A DNA stretch of 64,000 nucleotides. It comes from Paracentrotus lividus (taxonomy: Eukaryota > Echinodermata > Echinoidea > Camarodonta > Echinidae). The number at the start of each line of letters is the position of its first letter. The stretch's first letter is position 1. Shown piece after piece: positions 38,048-50,139 of this stretch. The notes beneath the pieces are model-generated. The model was not told where the DNA came from, made no database searches, and worked only from the letters and a program-made list of their open reading frames with translations. The stretch lies in the NCBI GenBank assembly GCA_940671915.1, contig CALNVZ010003426.1, positions 55,001-119,000 on the forward strand. Direction: 5' to 3'. Made by a program: the position numbers and the translations under genes.

Positions 38048-38608
38048 GGCCAAAAATTGACAAAATGGCGGATGGACGGTCACGGATGAGTGATTTTGGA
38101 AAATAAAATGTCAGGGGATCAATAATGGGCCATGGAGGATATGTGTATGAAGTTTGAACGAATTTGGATGAGTAATGGGATCTGGGGAGGAATAACAAGG
38201 TTCACGTGTTAAGTGAATGGCTTTTTGTGGAAGAAAAAGAAGACGACGGAATAGGAACTTGGAACGACTACAACTGCAATCATTGACATGAACGATGTGC
38301 GTGCATTGACGCCTTGACTAAAAGATTTCAAGGACTATTAAAATTTAAACGTATATTTTAAAACATATATATTGGGAAACGGAAGTAGGTTTTACATAAT
38401 CATACAAGATCTGTGTGTTAAACGAACACGGGTTGTGTACTACAGTGCAATTTTTAAAACTACTGCGCTTTCCATACTATCCGGCGTTCACATGGTTCTG
38501 TCAAATTTGCAATTATTAGGCTAATAATGGCTCCTACAAAAACATGATTTTCTCGAAATTTTCAATGACAGCCTATATTATATATGGTATCAATGGAAAG
38601 GCAATTTC

Positions 38609-39120
38609 AATAATAATAATAATAATAATGACAATATTTATAAAGCTCAACATTTCCATCTCAAGAGATGCTCAAGGCGCATACAGATAGTAAAAATTAA
38701 CAAACTTAACATAAGAATAAAGAACTAGACTATAAACTGCTGGTATGATTTAGCAGTATGCATTAAGCATCAGATGAGTTTTAAGTGCTGCCTTAAATGT
38801 AGAAAGAGTATGAGCTGTCTGAATAGAGAGCGGTAACCTGTTCCACAAAAAAGGCGCAGCAGATGAAAATGCTCTGTCCCCCAACTTTGTTTAGTACGCA
38901 TTTCTTTGACCCTTACATTATTTGAAGAACGCAAACCAGAACGACCTGAGGAATGGGTTAACAGAAGAGATGAAATGTAATAGGGAGCTAGATTATTTTG
39001 TGCACGATAAATTAAGAGAAGAATTTTGTAGATTACACGCTGTTGAACAGGGAGCCAGTGGAGGGATTTTAGGATAGGAGTGATACGTGAGGATCTTCTT
39101 GATTTGGTCACAAGGCGAGC
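38609..39120 (-). mobile_element. CR1/L2-like LINE 3' fragment, part 1
   Basis: Minus strand encodes the end of a non-LTR reverse transcriptase: RLVTKSRRSSRITPIL, LHWLPVQQRVIYKILLL and YRAQNNLAPYYISSLL, a pattern typical of the CR1/L2-like C-terminus. The 3' tail is (ATT)n on the coding strand (38609-38628). An LTR-element fossil interrupts it; it continues at 45126-45272 with NRLQKVQNTAAR. The 5' part is absent, as usual for truncated LINE insertions. Confidence 0.8.
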
Positions 39121-39175
39121 CGCCATTAGTTAGACAATTACACTAATTGTGAAATAAATAAAGAAATACACTAAG

Positions 39176-40466
39176 CAGGGGCGTATCCAGGATTTCCCAA
39201 TAGGGGGGGCGCAAGGAAATTTTTATCGCCGTCCAGAGGATGAGGAGGGGTTTTTAATCTATTGTACATGAATTCCACCCTTTTTTCAATATCCACAATA
39301 GGTTACTGTACGTTTATGTCCTCAGGTTATTTCTTACCTATATAAGCATCCACCCTTCCATAAGACACCACGCTCCATCACTCCATGCGACCATGATATA
39401 GTTGGGTAGCAACTAGCAGACACCAGACCACGAGCGTTAACCCCGCTCTCATAATTATGGGCTCTACCTATGACCCGATTCCACCTGATCAAAATTCCTG
39501 GAAAGTCTCGGACGATCGACCCGACCCGGCAAACGCAACCCACGCAGACCGAAAACTGACATACCTCGAATCTACCACAACAGTGACAAATCATTTCCGG
39601 CGGAGAACCGGTTATTTATAAAGTTATACTTGACATGAATAATAATGAGGGGGCCACAACATTTCTTAGTACTAGAAATGGTAGATTTGTGATAATAGAC
39701 CCAATTTAGGATCCGCCGAGCGCGAAGCGCGAGCTGAAAATTTTTAAAGGTAAAAATTGGAGTTCATATTGTGCATATGATTTGGTATCAGCGAGCGCGA
39801 GCGCGGCCGAAAATTGGGGTTTATAAATTTTTTTTAAGGTACAAATTAGAATCTTATTGTGCATTTGATTTGGTGTCAGCGAGCGCGAAGCGCGAGCCGA
39901 AAATTTGGGTTTGGGTTTAGAATTTTTTAAGGTAATAATTATTGAGTGAGCTTATTATTGTGCATTTGATTTGGCATCAGCGAGCGCGAAGCGCGAGCCA
40001 AAAATTTGGGGTTTCAAAAAGTATTTTGAATTAATAAAGGGGTACTTTCTAATAAACCCATGAGGCCAACTATGTTCCAGGAGGCCGAGGGCCCAGGAGG
40101 CAGGGTCCAAGAGCCTCTTTTCTTATGTGAATTTTGACTTTAGTTTAGTTTAAATATTTTTATCTTTCTGTCACTAATGTATTTTTCTTTTCTTAAAAAA
40201 GGGCGTTTGAGACATTATTGCAAATACAATATGAGGAAAGTCGGCTCGTGGGCCCTCCCCTACATTAAAGGCTATGGTCGTTTAGAACCAATAAGCGCCT
40301 ATTCGGCGAAAATTGTACAAGCATCGAGCCTTATTCCCTTTCTCTTCTTCTTTTCTTCTTTCTTTCCCTTTTTCCTTCTTTCTCCCTTTTCTCCTCTTTT
40401 TTTTTTTTTTTTAGTCGGCAATAGGGGGGGGGCGCGCGCTCGTTGCGCCCCCCTGGATACGCCCTG
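39176..40466. mobile_element. CAGGGGCGTATCCAGG-ended element, copy 2 (large)
   Basis: 1291 bp with terminal repeats CAGGGGCGTATCCAGG and CCTGGATACGCCCTG, and CTAAG duplicated at each side (39171-39175, 40467-40471). The uninterrupted target is seen at 45000-45015. It carries an internal tandem array (39710-40015) but no transposase that I recognise. It is the innermost of the nested insertions, hence the youngest. Confidence 0.85.
39710..40015. repeat. Tandem array with GAGCGCGAAGCGCGAGC core
   Basis: Four imperfect units of roughly 75-100 bp, each with an AGCGAGCGCGAAGCGCGAGC-like GC-rich palindromic core followed by AAAATTTGGGTTT and ending ATTGTGCATTTGA. Strikingly GC-rich cores in AT-rich surroundings. 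Confidence 0.85.
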
Positions 40467-43065
40467 CTAAGCTACTTTGAGGTGACCTGTGTTTACTACC
40501 GTGCGATGGGGCTAAGAGAAGCGACCAGCTGGCGCACTTTCACATTCAAAGTAACCCATGAATAATTGGCGTGACTACGTTTTCTATTCTCAATTTGGAA
40601 TATAACAAACGTATACCGATCATATAATGTTACGCCATAACTGTATATAGACAGTAATAAGCAGATCACATATTCAATTCTCTACACCAGGTGATTAATT
40701 ATGTGCACTTGCATAAATCATTGCAGACAACGTGCACAAGCTTAATAAACAACAAACAACTAAATGAACGTTGTAACTTACATTTAACTAACATTCCAAC
40801 ATATGAATGACATATACAGAATGTTATCGAATTGTATTTCACCCATAATCATTAAAACTATCATAATCACCCCTCAATACCTTGTCAAACCGTAACGGTG
40901 AAACTATCAAAGAAAACCGGTCACAGTACGGTTGCAAAATTAAATCACAATTTTGATCCATAGCAAATAGAAAAATAGGACATATATCACACCTACTAAT
41001 ACTTAAACTGAATCGATGACTTACATACCATTTGTGGTACACGTTTAGTGAAATCTAGCAAAACGTGACACATCTACAATAGGATAATTAACTGCAACCA
41101 ACTTATTTGTACACGAATATATGAATAACATCAAATGTGTATCTGTTTAACTTTGAATTACTAGTATCAGATTAAACATAAAATAAAGAAGATCTTTACC
41201 AAATAGGGTACTTCAAAGAAAAATATGTAATATCTTACAATCACAAATCAATAATTACTATTGAGACATATACATATACATGTAGCTAAACCACATGAGA
41301 CACGTGTCCAAACCCTAAAATGCCTACAAAAACAACTTGAAAGCAATTATTCACTTTGTCCTGTAATACATAAAATTAATACATAGTTACTGATGAAAAA
41401 AAACATTTCACAGTGCAACTTGTATGATCGAAAACAAGCACATATAATAGCACGTTCAAAATACATACAAAAAGTCAAAATGATTACATTATCAAAATAT
41501 GGTAACAGTAATTCACATAATCAAATCACATGAACAAATATAAAAATCAGACTATTGTAACCGAGTCTCTCACATAAAGGAGACTAGACTGTAAAACAAA
41601 AAATCATGCATACAGTAATAATATCCAAAAGTCTCTGTACCATAAGGTATGATTGGAGCTGTTAATTAGCACACAGAACAGCATGCTACTGGGGGCATTA
41701 TGGGTCCATGGGATAAGGGAGCCAGCATGCAGGGAGCTACCAGACAAGGGGTGTTCCTACGATAGGGGGAAGGGACTGTGTCCATCAAGGGTCTTAAAGC
41801 CCAAGTATAGTTGTAGTAGAAAACACTGATTTTTTTTAAAAACCTGCTCAACTTGTCCTCATAGTGTTCTAAATATGGCAAAGGTATAATTATTTTCCAA
41901 TGCATGTCTTTCCATGATATGTAATAGTTTGCATGAGCACGGGGAGATGTTCTCAAAGTAAGGCCATACTTCTTTCATTCTCACCCCAGAACCTTGGCAT
42001 GCCAACCAGCAGCTGATTGGTATAGCTGAGTGAATTCTGTGTGTACAGTCTGTGTAGGGAATAGCATATGCTTTGCACACAAACCGCTGTATGCTGGCAT
42101 TGTGCCTGTGAGATCTGTCGATTGTGGACTGTCAATTGATATATTTACACAGTTTGTTGCTAAATTCAGGTGTTAGAGTGGATTTATAATAAATCCTTTT
42201 GTCACAGAGGTTAATTGAGATTCATTCATATTATTCTGCTCTGGAAGCAAAACAAAAAATGTATTCTCCACACTATACATGCTTTAATGGGGAAAATGGG
42301 TTCAATAGCAGACATCAAGTCCAAACAAGCTTCAAGGAGCGTAGCCAGTAGTTTTCTGAAGGGCACATCGGATGTACGACGCCGTTGTCGGGCATGCTCG
42401 ATTGGTAAGCCGTCGTCGATGATGTCGCAGACCCAGTCCGAAGGCGATGACGCTCTAGACGTACGGATGGTAGGGTCTTCGACCATGGACATCAGCACCT
42501 GGGTCGATGGACGCTGGAGAGGTCTCCATCAGGTAGGTCAGACATCGCTCCACGTCTGTAAAGCTGAGCGGACAGATCAGCAGAAGTAAGCCCTGAGGTG
42601 TATGGGGCCTTGTTGTGACGACCAAGGCGTTGCTGTCATCCGAGGTAGAAGTGGGATCTTGCCGGTCACCACAGGAACAGTGACCACAGGAGAGCATTCG
42701 ACGTGTGGGGCACAGACATGCGAGGTCAACAGGTCAAGGTGTGGCCTCATCTTCGTGCAAGGAGTTGGTTGCGACTGTGGACTAGCTTGCGCAGTTAAGG
42801 AATTACTATCGCCACTACGTTTAGCATGCATGGAGGCAGAACGATTCCTCATGTGTCAACGCATTGGCATTACTAGCAATGTCGAGCTGCGGACCGATCA
42901 AAGACGCAACGGGAACGTTGGTATCGCTACTGACATATGAACAAGACGGATCTTGAGTTAACCCACTAGCCGCATGGTCACTACGACACTGCTGTCACGA
43001 CAGCAATCTAGTGTTATCGGAATATCGAACGTAGAGGTTACGCAAGACAGAGACGCGATAAGTAA

Positions 43066-43206
43066 AATCACATTAAGTGAAGACACGATAGGCAAAGTCA
43101 CATCAGGTGAAGACACGATAGGCAAGGTCACATCGGTGAAGACACGATAGGCAAAGTCACCTCAGGTGAAGACAACGATAGGCAAAGTTAAATCAGGTGA
43201 AGACAT
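43066..43206. repeat. ~31 bp tandem repeat
   Basis: About five units containing GAAGACACGATAGGCAAAGT followed by a CACATCAGGT-like stretch, inside the LTR-element fossil. Unit boundaries drift by one base in places. Confidence 0.85.
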
Positions 43207-45125
43207 ATCAGCAACTATAACAATTAAAGTTCTGAACAAAGCTCGATACAATACACTCTTCAGAAGAGTTGCCAAGAATGTCAGACTCAACTTCCGTGAG
43301 AACTCCTGGGAAAGGTCAATACCGAGAGGTGGAGCACACAGCACAATGGGAGTGGACTGTAAGGTACTATCTAGATCATCAGACTCACCTGGAGGAACAC
43401 TACTAGCACTATCCACTGAGACAACTGCAGAAATCGACAACCGCAAAGCGCTTTCATCACGCGCATGCACATCAGTACGAATATTCATGCAAGGGGAGTT
43501 GACTTACCTTAATCTCATGCACATTGAACCCTCATTGAACAACACAAGGTCTTCCTTTCGTTCTCTTTCATCTCCTTTCTCTATGCCTCGATGATTACTG
43601 TCTCCAAGAGACTCCATTCTAACCTCACTGGCACCTGTTCCATTTCCATCATCTCTCTCGCTCCACATTCCACTGTAATGTACACGTGTCATCCATGTTA
43701 CATTCATTCTTACGTAACGCTTCATTGTGCGTCACCTGATCTTTGTTTGTTTCTATCATATCTCCTCTGTAACGAGTAACAATGAACACATCATCACCAA
43801 GACTCTCTGTTCGAGCAATCTCGCATTCATCATCGCCGTGGTTAACATTCCATTTAGTTACCTGTGTGTCCTCTGTGTTACACTTCAATTTAGAAATAGC
43901 ATCTACACCAACACCATTCGGCTATTCACTACATCAGTGTTATTGTTAATATTACCATCACTAGTACTACTCCACCATCCTCACTTCACCTATCTGTGAT
44001 GAGCAGTCATCTAGTCTAATGATGCAGATGGTATACCTAGTGTATTACTGTCCATGCTCAACCCAGCATTACCATTCTTCACATCCTCCGCATCTATTCC
44101 ACTTTGAGATTAGGGTTAGTGGTAGCCACACGCCACTTCCCTCTTCACACTGAAGATTGATTCAAACACCGGAGTCCGCGATTGATGGGACGATGGGCCA
44201 TAATAACAGGTAACGTCATCCCCAAACATGATCTTTTTTCTTGGAGGGACGAACCGACACGTCATTCCTCAACCATGAAGGGGGCGCACCAACGACATCA
44301 ACACAAGTACCTTCGAGGTAGTCATCCTGAACAACTACACCCTCGAACCACAGTTCACGTTCCTCAAATAGCAACGTGAAATCAGTCAATCCAACAACAC
44401 GAGTCTGGTCAACAAGACTAATTAATGGAACACCATTATCACACAAATAATCATCAACCCAAAATCAATCAACATACATCAAAACCAAAATGATCAGCAA
44501 CAGATTCTGTGATTAGATTGATTTGAGAGCCACTTCGTAATTCTACAGAAATGACATGATTCTCAACGGTAGTGCATAGAAACATGGCTTAGATTTAGAA
44601 TTAACATGTAGGTCTATGTACAGATGATTTAGAATTACAAGTAGAATCTATGTACAGAACGAGATGATTTAGAATTACAGAGATTTACAGATGATTCATG
44701 CAAAATTATTGCGATGGCCTGCTAGTCGGATGCAAGGCCCTAATTCTAGGCGTAACAATTAGCACCGCGACTGCTGCATCGGCCAATACAGCCCTAGCCC
44801 TTGGCTGACACACTTACTGTGCGGGTGGGACTAAACAACGTATTACAATTAAGGAACCTCTCGTCTACCACCGATAGAACACGGAGAGCCTAGCCCCAAT
44901 TTATAGGGTTAAATTACTTTGGTAGCGTGTTAACTCGATGGGTGAGATCAGACCAAGCTGTCACCACGCCATTAGTTAGACAATTACACTAATTGTGAAA
45001 TAAATAAAGAAATACACTAAGCTACTTTGAGGTGACGTTGTTTTATTACCCGAGCGATGGGGCTAAGAGAGCGACCACAGATGGCGCACTTTCACATTCA
45101 ACATAACCCAATGAATATATTGGCG

Positions 45126-45272
45126 AGCAGCAGTATTTTGGACTTTTTGCAGTCTGTTAACTTGGTTGGCGGGTAAACGAAAGAGTAAAAGAATTGCAAT
45201 TGTCAAGATGTGAGGTAACGAAGCATGTACTAACTGTTGGATGGATGAGGTGAGAGATATTGTCTAATTGTA
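45126..45272 (-). mobile_element. CR1/L2-like LINE fragment, part 2
   Basis: Upstream continuation of 38609-39120, with VQLDNISHLIHPTVST and then NRLQKVQNTAAR (in two frames, so one frameshift). Its right edge meets repeat X at about 45272 (GTCATTGTG). Confidence 0.75.
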
Positions 45273-45349
45273 CGGTCATTGTGATGTCAATTTCAGAAGC
45301 AAATATTGAACGACAATGACGTAATGCCTTGCTACGTAAATGCATTGTA

Positions 45350-46319
45350 CATATCAATTCTACTCTATGTAAAATGTAAAGTTAACGTATACCAATGTGC
45401 GGCATTATATCGTAATTAAACAAGGCGCGTCCATTATCTAAGAGGCCAGACGCAACGAAGCGACGTTGGAAATACGACTGACAAGCGTAGAATCTATACA
45501 GCTGGCTGCAATAATAAATAGCTCACAAAACCTCGCTTAAGAAGACTTCCCTGCAGCTGGAATGGTATTATCCGTTCTGTTCAGCAATCTACTCGTACAT
45601 GGAGATGAAAAGAAATTAATGAACTTTTATCATGTTGTTAGTTAATAGATTCTCCAGACCAGATGGAGAAATACACATTGGGGCAAGCTTATAACATTAT
45701 TGTGATGAAGTTGTAATCAGAATCTTTATTTCACATAGATTGATGTCCAAACGATTATTGATATAGTAGTGATCTTGTCACCTCTTGCGAAGACGCCGTC
45801 CACTGCGATATGCATGTGATATGCGAAAATATCGACCCATCGAGTAAAGATTCTATTGTGAATAATGTTCAAAGTGACAGGACTTTTTCTGAACCAATCG
45901 AAATGAATTTACCATCTCTGGAAAGGTGAGAATTCAAACTTTTAAAAAACGGCTTGATCATTAAGCTGTTATATAATTAGGCGTTATCCAGGAAGATAAT
46001 TATGTGGCGTATGAGCATTTTGAGAGCAAAATTGGCCATATTGTACAGGAATTGATCTGATTAGGATTCGAATTGACACAAGTGAAAGGACTTTTTTCCC
46101 CCTTTGCAGTAATTATTCCTATTTTTGAAAAAAAAAAACTCTTAGCGTAATTATTCAAGTTGATCATTTCTTTGAAAAGGTAGTTGCTCGCCATAATCAA
46201 GAAAACAAAGTGAAAAAACTGTGCCAAATAAAAATAATACAAAATGTCTATGGCAGCGTTTGATTTGCGTAGAGTGATAGCGCCCTCTTCCTCTTAAGTT
46301 TACAACTAGAATTGATATG
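45350..46319. mobile_element. ~970 bp CATATC-ended element, copy C
   Basis: Near-identical to copy A. Inserted in repeat X: the undisturbed copy reads GCATTGTAAATTCGC at 28680-28694, while here GCATTGTA is followed by the element and then by AATTCGC. No clear target duplication is visible. Confidence 0.8.
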
Positions 46320-46610
46320 AATTCGCTATTTTTTGTCTATAACTTTTGGATGACGTCATCAATTTTTACAAAAATTGGCAGATAGTTGTGAAATGTATTC
46401 ATACATATGCCTGCCAAGTTTCAAGTCCCTAGATTAAATATTCGCTATTTTAGGGGAAGTTAAACTTGATTTCCTGGTATCGATAACTTTTTACATGCTA
46501 CAACATTTTTGAGCAATTTGGTCAATGAATCGATATATTTTTCTTTACATTGCTGGAAAGGACATAGTCTGAAGTACTTACATTAAAAAAAAGGTACGGT
46601 TTTAATTTAA

Positions 46611-47188
46611 AGGACTCATCCGGGCTGGAGTTTGCATTATAAGAAAAATAAAGTAAAATCGAAAAAGCACAACACTGAAAATTTCATCAAAATCGGATAA
46701 GAAATAGCAAAGTTATGAATTTTCTTAGGTTTTGAATTTTTTAGGAAACAGTTCTTCAAATTGGCAAACTGATGATGTCTCAGTCCCCCTCCTTTCTTTG
46801 TATTTTATTGTATGAAATACCAATTATCAAGATTTTCTGCCCCAAGGACATAAAAACACGGATTAATCCTTGTGGAATGTTCAATGTCACAAGTGCTTTT
46901 ACTTATTTCAGTATGAGGGACAGATTTTCTGTATACGCAATATATGAAAAAATGAGATAAATAGGATTTCATATAATAAAATACACAAGAAGTAGGGGGA
47001 CTGTGACATCATCAGTTTGCTCATTTGAATATTCAAATATTCAAATGAGACAATGAGACACTTGCATGCCAAGAACTGTTTTACAAAAAAAATCAAGACC
47101 TAAAAAAATGCATAACTTTGTTATTTTTCTTCCGATTTTGATGAAATTTTCTGTGTTGTGCTTGATGAATTTTACTTAATTTTACAAA
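46611..47188. mobile_element. Inverted-repeat element inside repeat X
   Basis: Left arm includes AAAATTTCATCAAAATCGG.. AGCAAAGTTATG (about 46677-46717), CAAACTGATGATG and GTCCCCCTCC; the right arm is its inverse (47000-47170). Arms of about 180 bp with a centre containing TTGAATATTCAAATATTCAA. The left arm extends further (GGACTCATCCGGGCTGG) than the right, so one end may be lost. The undisturbed site is near 28975-29015. Confidence 0.65.
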
Positions 47189-47697
47189 ATTTTGAAACTT
47201 TAGAGGGCGCTATTTGCATTTTGCCTATTTACTGGAGCGTGAAACATGTGGATTGTGTGCACATTTATAAGAATAACATGCCCTAAAAATTTGTGTGTGT
47301 TTTTAGTCACAATTTTTTATTTCATTGATTTGTTGAGTTTTTAAATTGATTTAAAATATGAAGATGGATTTGAAATAAAATGTGTTTTGATTCATGTAAA
47401 AGGCAAACTCATGCACTATTTTATGGATTTTGTTAGAAGTCTGTAGCATCAAGGAAAATGGAGATATAAAGGCTGAAAGAATGGCCTCCAGATGGCCCAA
47501 AATTGACAAAATGGTATGGTAGGGGTTCATAAAGCTACTGCAAAATACGCGCTAAAGTGAATCTACAGGTGCCTTCATAGCAAAATAGTGTTTCATTTCA
47601 AAGTTCAAAATTCCCCCTTTCCTCAGGTCCTTGTCGTAGTCTATCGTTGACAGAGTCGTAGATATTATGATCTTCGGTCACCTACGATTCTGACAAG

Positions 47698-48132
47698 GTT
47701 GTCGCCACAACGATCGCCTCCTGTTGGATCGCTGTGGCGACAACCTACGAACTACCTGTCGCCACCATTCGCAGGTCCAATCGCCTTTAAAATCGTGAAT
47801 TATCGTGTCTATCGCCTAAAGAGACGGAGCCAAATTCAGTTCGTCGTTGGATTTTCAACAAGTTTAACAATAGCCGGCGTCAGTTAGGTTGACGTCAATG
47901 ACCGTAGCCTGTCTTCTCTTGTCGCGACAATTTGCTATCGTAGATTGTCGCCGGATAGAACATGTTTAGCAGAGCAGAACTGCGCCCAGTTGTAGTTTGC
48001 CGCGCTACAGCGTACGTTGCACGCACCGCTGAACCAAACGACCAGTGAAATTTAAGCAGCTACGGCCTTTGTCGCCCACTACATTCTGGCAGATTCTAAC
48101 ATGAATAGGTTGTCGCCACAACGATCGCCTCC
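47698..48132. repeat. GTTGTCGCCACAACGATCGC hairpin and direct repeat
   Basis: GGTTGTCGCCACAACGATC (47698-47716) pairs with GATCGCTGTGGCGACAACC (47727-47745) in a 19 bp stem with one mismatch; the same GGTTGTCGCCACAACGATCG stretch returns directly at 48108. Probably an end-proximal part of another inverted-repeat element whose true ends I could not fix. Confidence 0.6.
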
Positions 48133-48145
48133 CGTGGGACAGGCT

Positions 48146-48898
48146 TTGTAGTTCTTGTAAACCACATTGAGACACACACATCTATTTTTTTATTTTTTTA
48201 TTTTTTTTTTGTGGTGATTTCTTCAAACATAACGCTAAAAATCTTTTACAAGTGAACAGGGTGAATTGGGAACTTGAAATATGAAATTAGTCGGCGTCAC
48301 GCGTGAAGGAGCTCCCATTATTGTTACTATAAAGTCTGTTATAAATAAAATGGTACAAATGGAAAACATTTTTTTTTAAGTATGAAAATTAATCAAATTC
48401 TAAAAATTCTAATTTTTAAAAAATATTCTCCATTAAGTACGAAACACAGGCTTTCTTCTGCATTTTTTCCCCATCCCATTTGGTACTGTAGATCTTGAGA
48501 TATGACCGGTTTTCTATAAGCAAGAAAAAATGTACTTTGCGCATGCTTCTTTATGGGTTTCGCACATAATAGCCATGAATTCAGCGCACCGAAACAATAG
48601 CCCATGGCAGCACAAAATTTAGCATAACTTTTGTTTTACCAAAGCAAATTATAGTGCATTAACAAGACAAATATTTTGGCTTTCAGTTTTCATTCGCATA
48701 TTATTTGAGAAGACTTCATACCTACATCATTTTTCCCGACTGTACCATTTTTGTTTAACACAAACTGTATTATCGTTTTTCAAAAGCTTCAATTCCTTAC
48801 CCTTTAAACCTTGTTGAAGCGGCATGTCGACACAAATCGAACCCTCCTATTTCTATGTAAATAGGAAAATAAAGGGGAAGAGCGCAAAAGGCAATTTT
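48146..48898. other. No gene recognised
   Basis: T-rich tract near 48185-48212, otherwise unique-looking sequence without coding or repeat signal. Confidence 0.4.
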
Positions 48899-49041
48899 CT
48901 GGGGGGCATTTCATCAAAGGACTTGTCGGACGTTTTATCCGACAAACCGTTAAAAGCTACTGAAATGCTTGCATCTGATTGGCTGAGAGCAAATTTGTCG
49001 GATAAAATGTTTGACAAGTCCTTTGATGAAATGGTCCCCAG
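48899..49041. mobile_element. CTGGGG-ended palindromic element, copy 3
   Basis: 143 bp, very close to the copy at 24691-24833. Both inverted arms (CATTTCATCAAAGGACTTGT and the inverse) are intact, so it could fold almost end to end. Confidence 0.85.
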
Positions 49042-49332
49042 GTCTATAATTTATAATTAATATTTGTATGCCAGATGTCTGATTTCTCAAATGAAAAAAA
49101 AAAAGGGGGGTGGGGAGGGGACAGAAACCATTGCGCCCCGTCTGGATACGCCTGTAGAATCATGTAGGGTTTTTAAACTCAGCGGCAGGAATTATGATGA
49201 TATATTGCAATGCCCCCGAAAAGACAAAGCTTATAGTCGATTGTACTTCAATCCACAGAGTAAATATGAAGACCTTCGAGGTCGAGGAGTCAGACACAGT
49301 ACTCGTATAAGCAATGAATATCATACATAATA

Positions 49333-49496
49333 CAGTGGCAGATCCAGGCGGGGGCGCCGGGCGCAGGGGACGCGCCCCCCTATAATTTTAAAACCGCTCA
49401 TTGACCGTACATGTTAAAATCCGAAAATTTCGGCCGCGCCCCCCCCCCCCCCATCGGGCCTAGCGCCCCTATCCTGAAATCCTGTATCCGCCACTG
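49333..49496. mobile_element. CAGTGGCRGATCC-ended element, copy 3
   Basis: 164 bp between CAGTGGCAGATCCAGG and TGTATCCGCCACTG with CATAATA on both sides. The body contains a GC-rich start and a long C run, as in the 23986-24154 copy. A detached end of the same kind (CTGGATACGCCTG) lies at about 49141-49153. Confidence 0.75.
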
Positions 49497-50139
49497 CATA
49501 ATATATGACTGTTGTGTTTACAAAATTCAATAAAAGTTCATTTAAAAATGAATATGACAGAGTATCAGCTACGGTATGAATTGGTGTTATTATTCTTATT
49601 GCGGAATATTGTCGCAGTTCTATTCTAAAATGTCAAGCAGCAATGTTCATAAAACTTATGACTTGCTGAAGTAGTATTTTGTTAATGAGTGCAGTTCTCA
49701 GGCGCAAATCAAGGGATTACTAACGGGCTGGCCCCTTCCCCCGAAAAATAAAAAAGCCCCGCCCCCCCCCCCTTCTCACCGAGGGCAAAATTTGCTGTCA
49801 TGGCGTATAACTTGTTTAAAGAGCACCTTGTTTCTGATTGGCCGGTGTATCCTGACCGAAAATATGGTTGTGCAAAAATCTGAAATTACGATTTTGGGCA
49901 TCGCCCCTTTTCATGGAATTCTGGATCTGCTCCTTATTCTTCTGTATTGAACCAACGTATCGTACGCAAAGCCTATCGAGCTTAAAGCGTTGTGTCGCAG
50001 TCATTTGTTAGGGACCACCATGAACACAGGTCCTCTTTTCGTAATCGCGGCACAGTGTTTATAATTAAGTACAAATAATTTGCTAAACAATATCTGCTGC
50101 TTCAAGAAAGGGATTTATTGCGTGGAAAAGAAGCAAAAC

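Larger units (their letters stand above)
39121..45125 (-). mobile_element. LTR retrotransposon fossil (Ty3/Gypsy-like), degenerate
   Basis: Direct terminal repeats of about 155-160 bp at 39121-40571 (the left one split by a CAG-ended element) and 44967-45125. Repeat ends read CGCCA..TGGCG. On the minus strand, just inside the right repeat, is a TGG-starting segment in primer-site position. A retropepsin-like region lies near 44216-44590 (minus strand). I recognise no reverse transcriptase or integrase, so the element is broken and partly deleted. The two terminal repeats differ at very roughly one position in fifteen, which suggests a moderate age. It sits inside the LINE fragment 38609-45272. 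Confidence 0.7.
36836..47510. repeat. Repeat X, copy interrupted by nested insertions
   Basis: Outer sequence of a nest. A module (starting AGTCACAATTTTGGATTTCAT near 36874, to about 38085 once an insertion is removed) recurs near its right end at 47307-47510; between them lies the ~820 bp body also found at 28262-29086. Insertions: CATATC element B (37072-38047), LINE fragment (38609-45272) with its own inner insertions, CATATC element C (45350-46319) and an inverted-repeat element (46611-47188). Removing them restores a continuous match to the undisturbed copies. Confidence 0.75.

Noticed and set aside
42215-43594. Several 90-140 codon frames on both strands
   Set aside because: They lie inside the LTR-element fossil, overlap each other on opposite strands, and show no host-gene domain.
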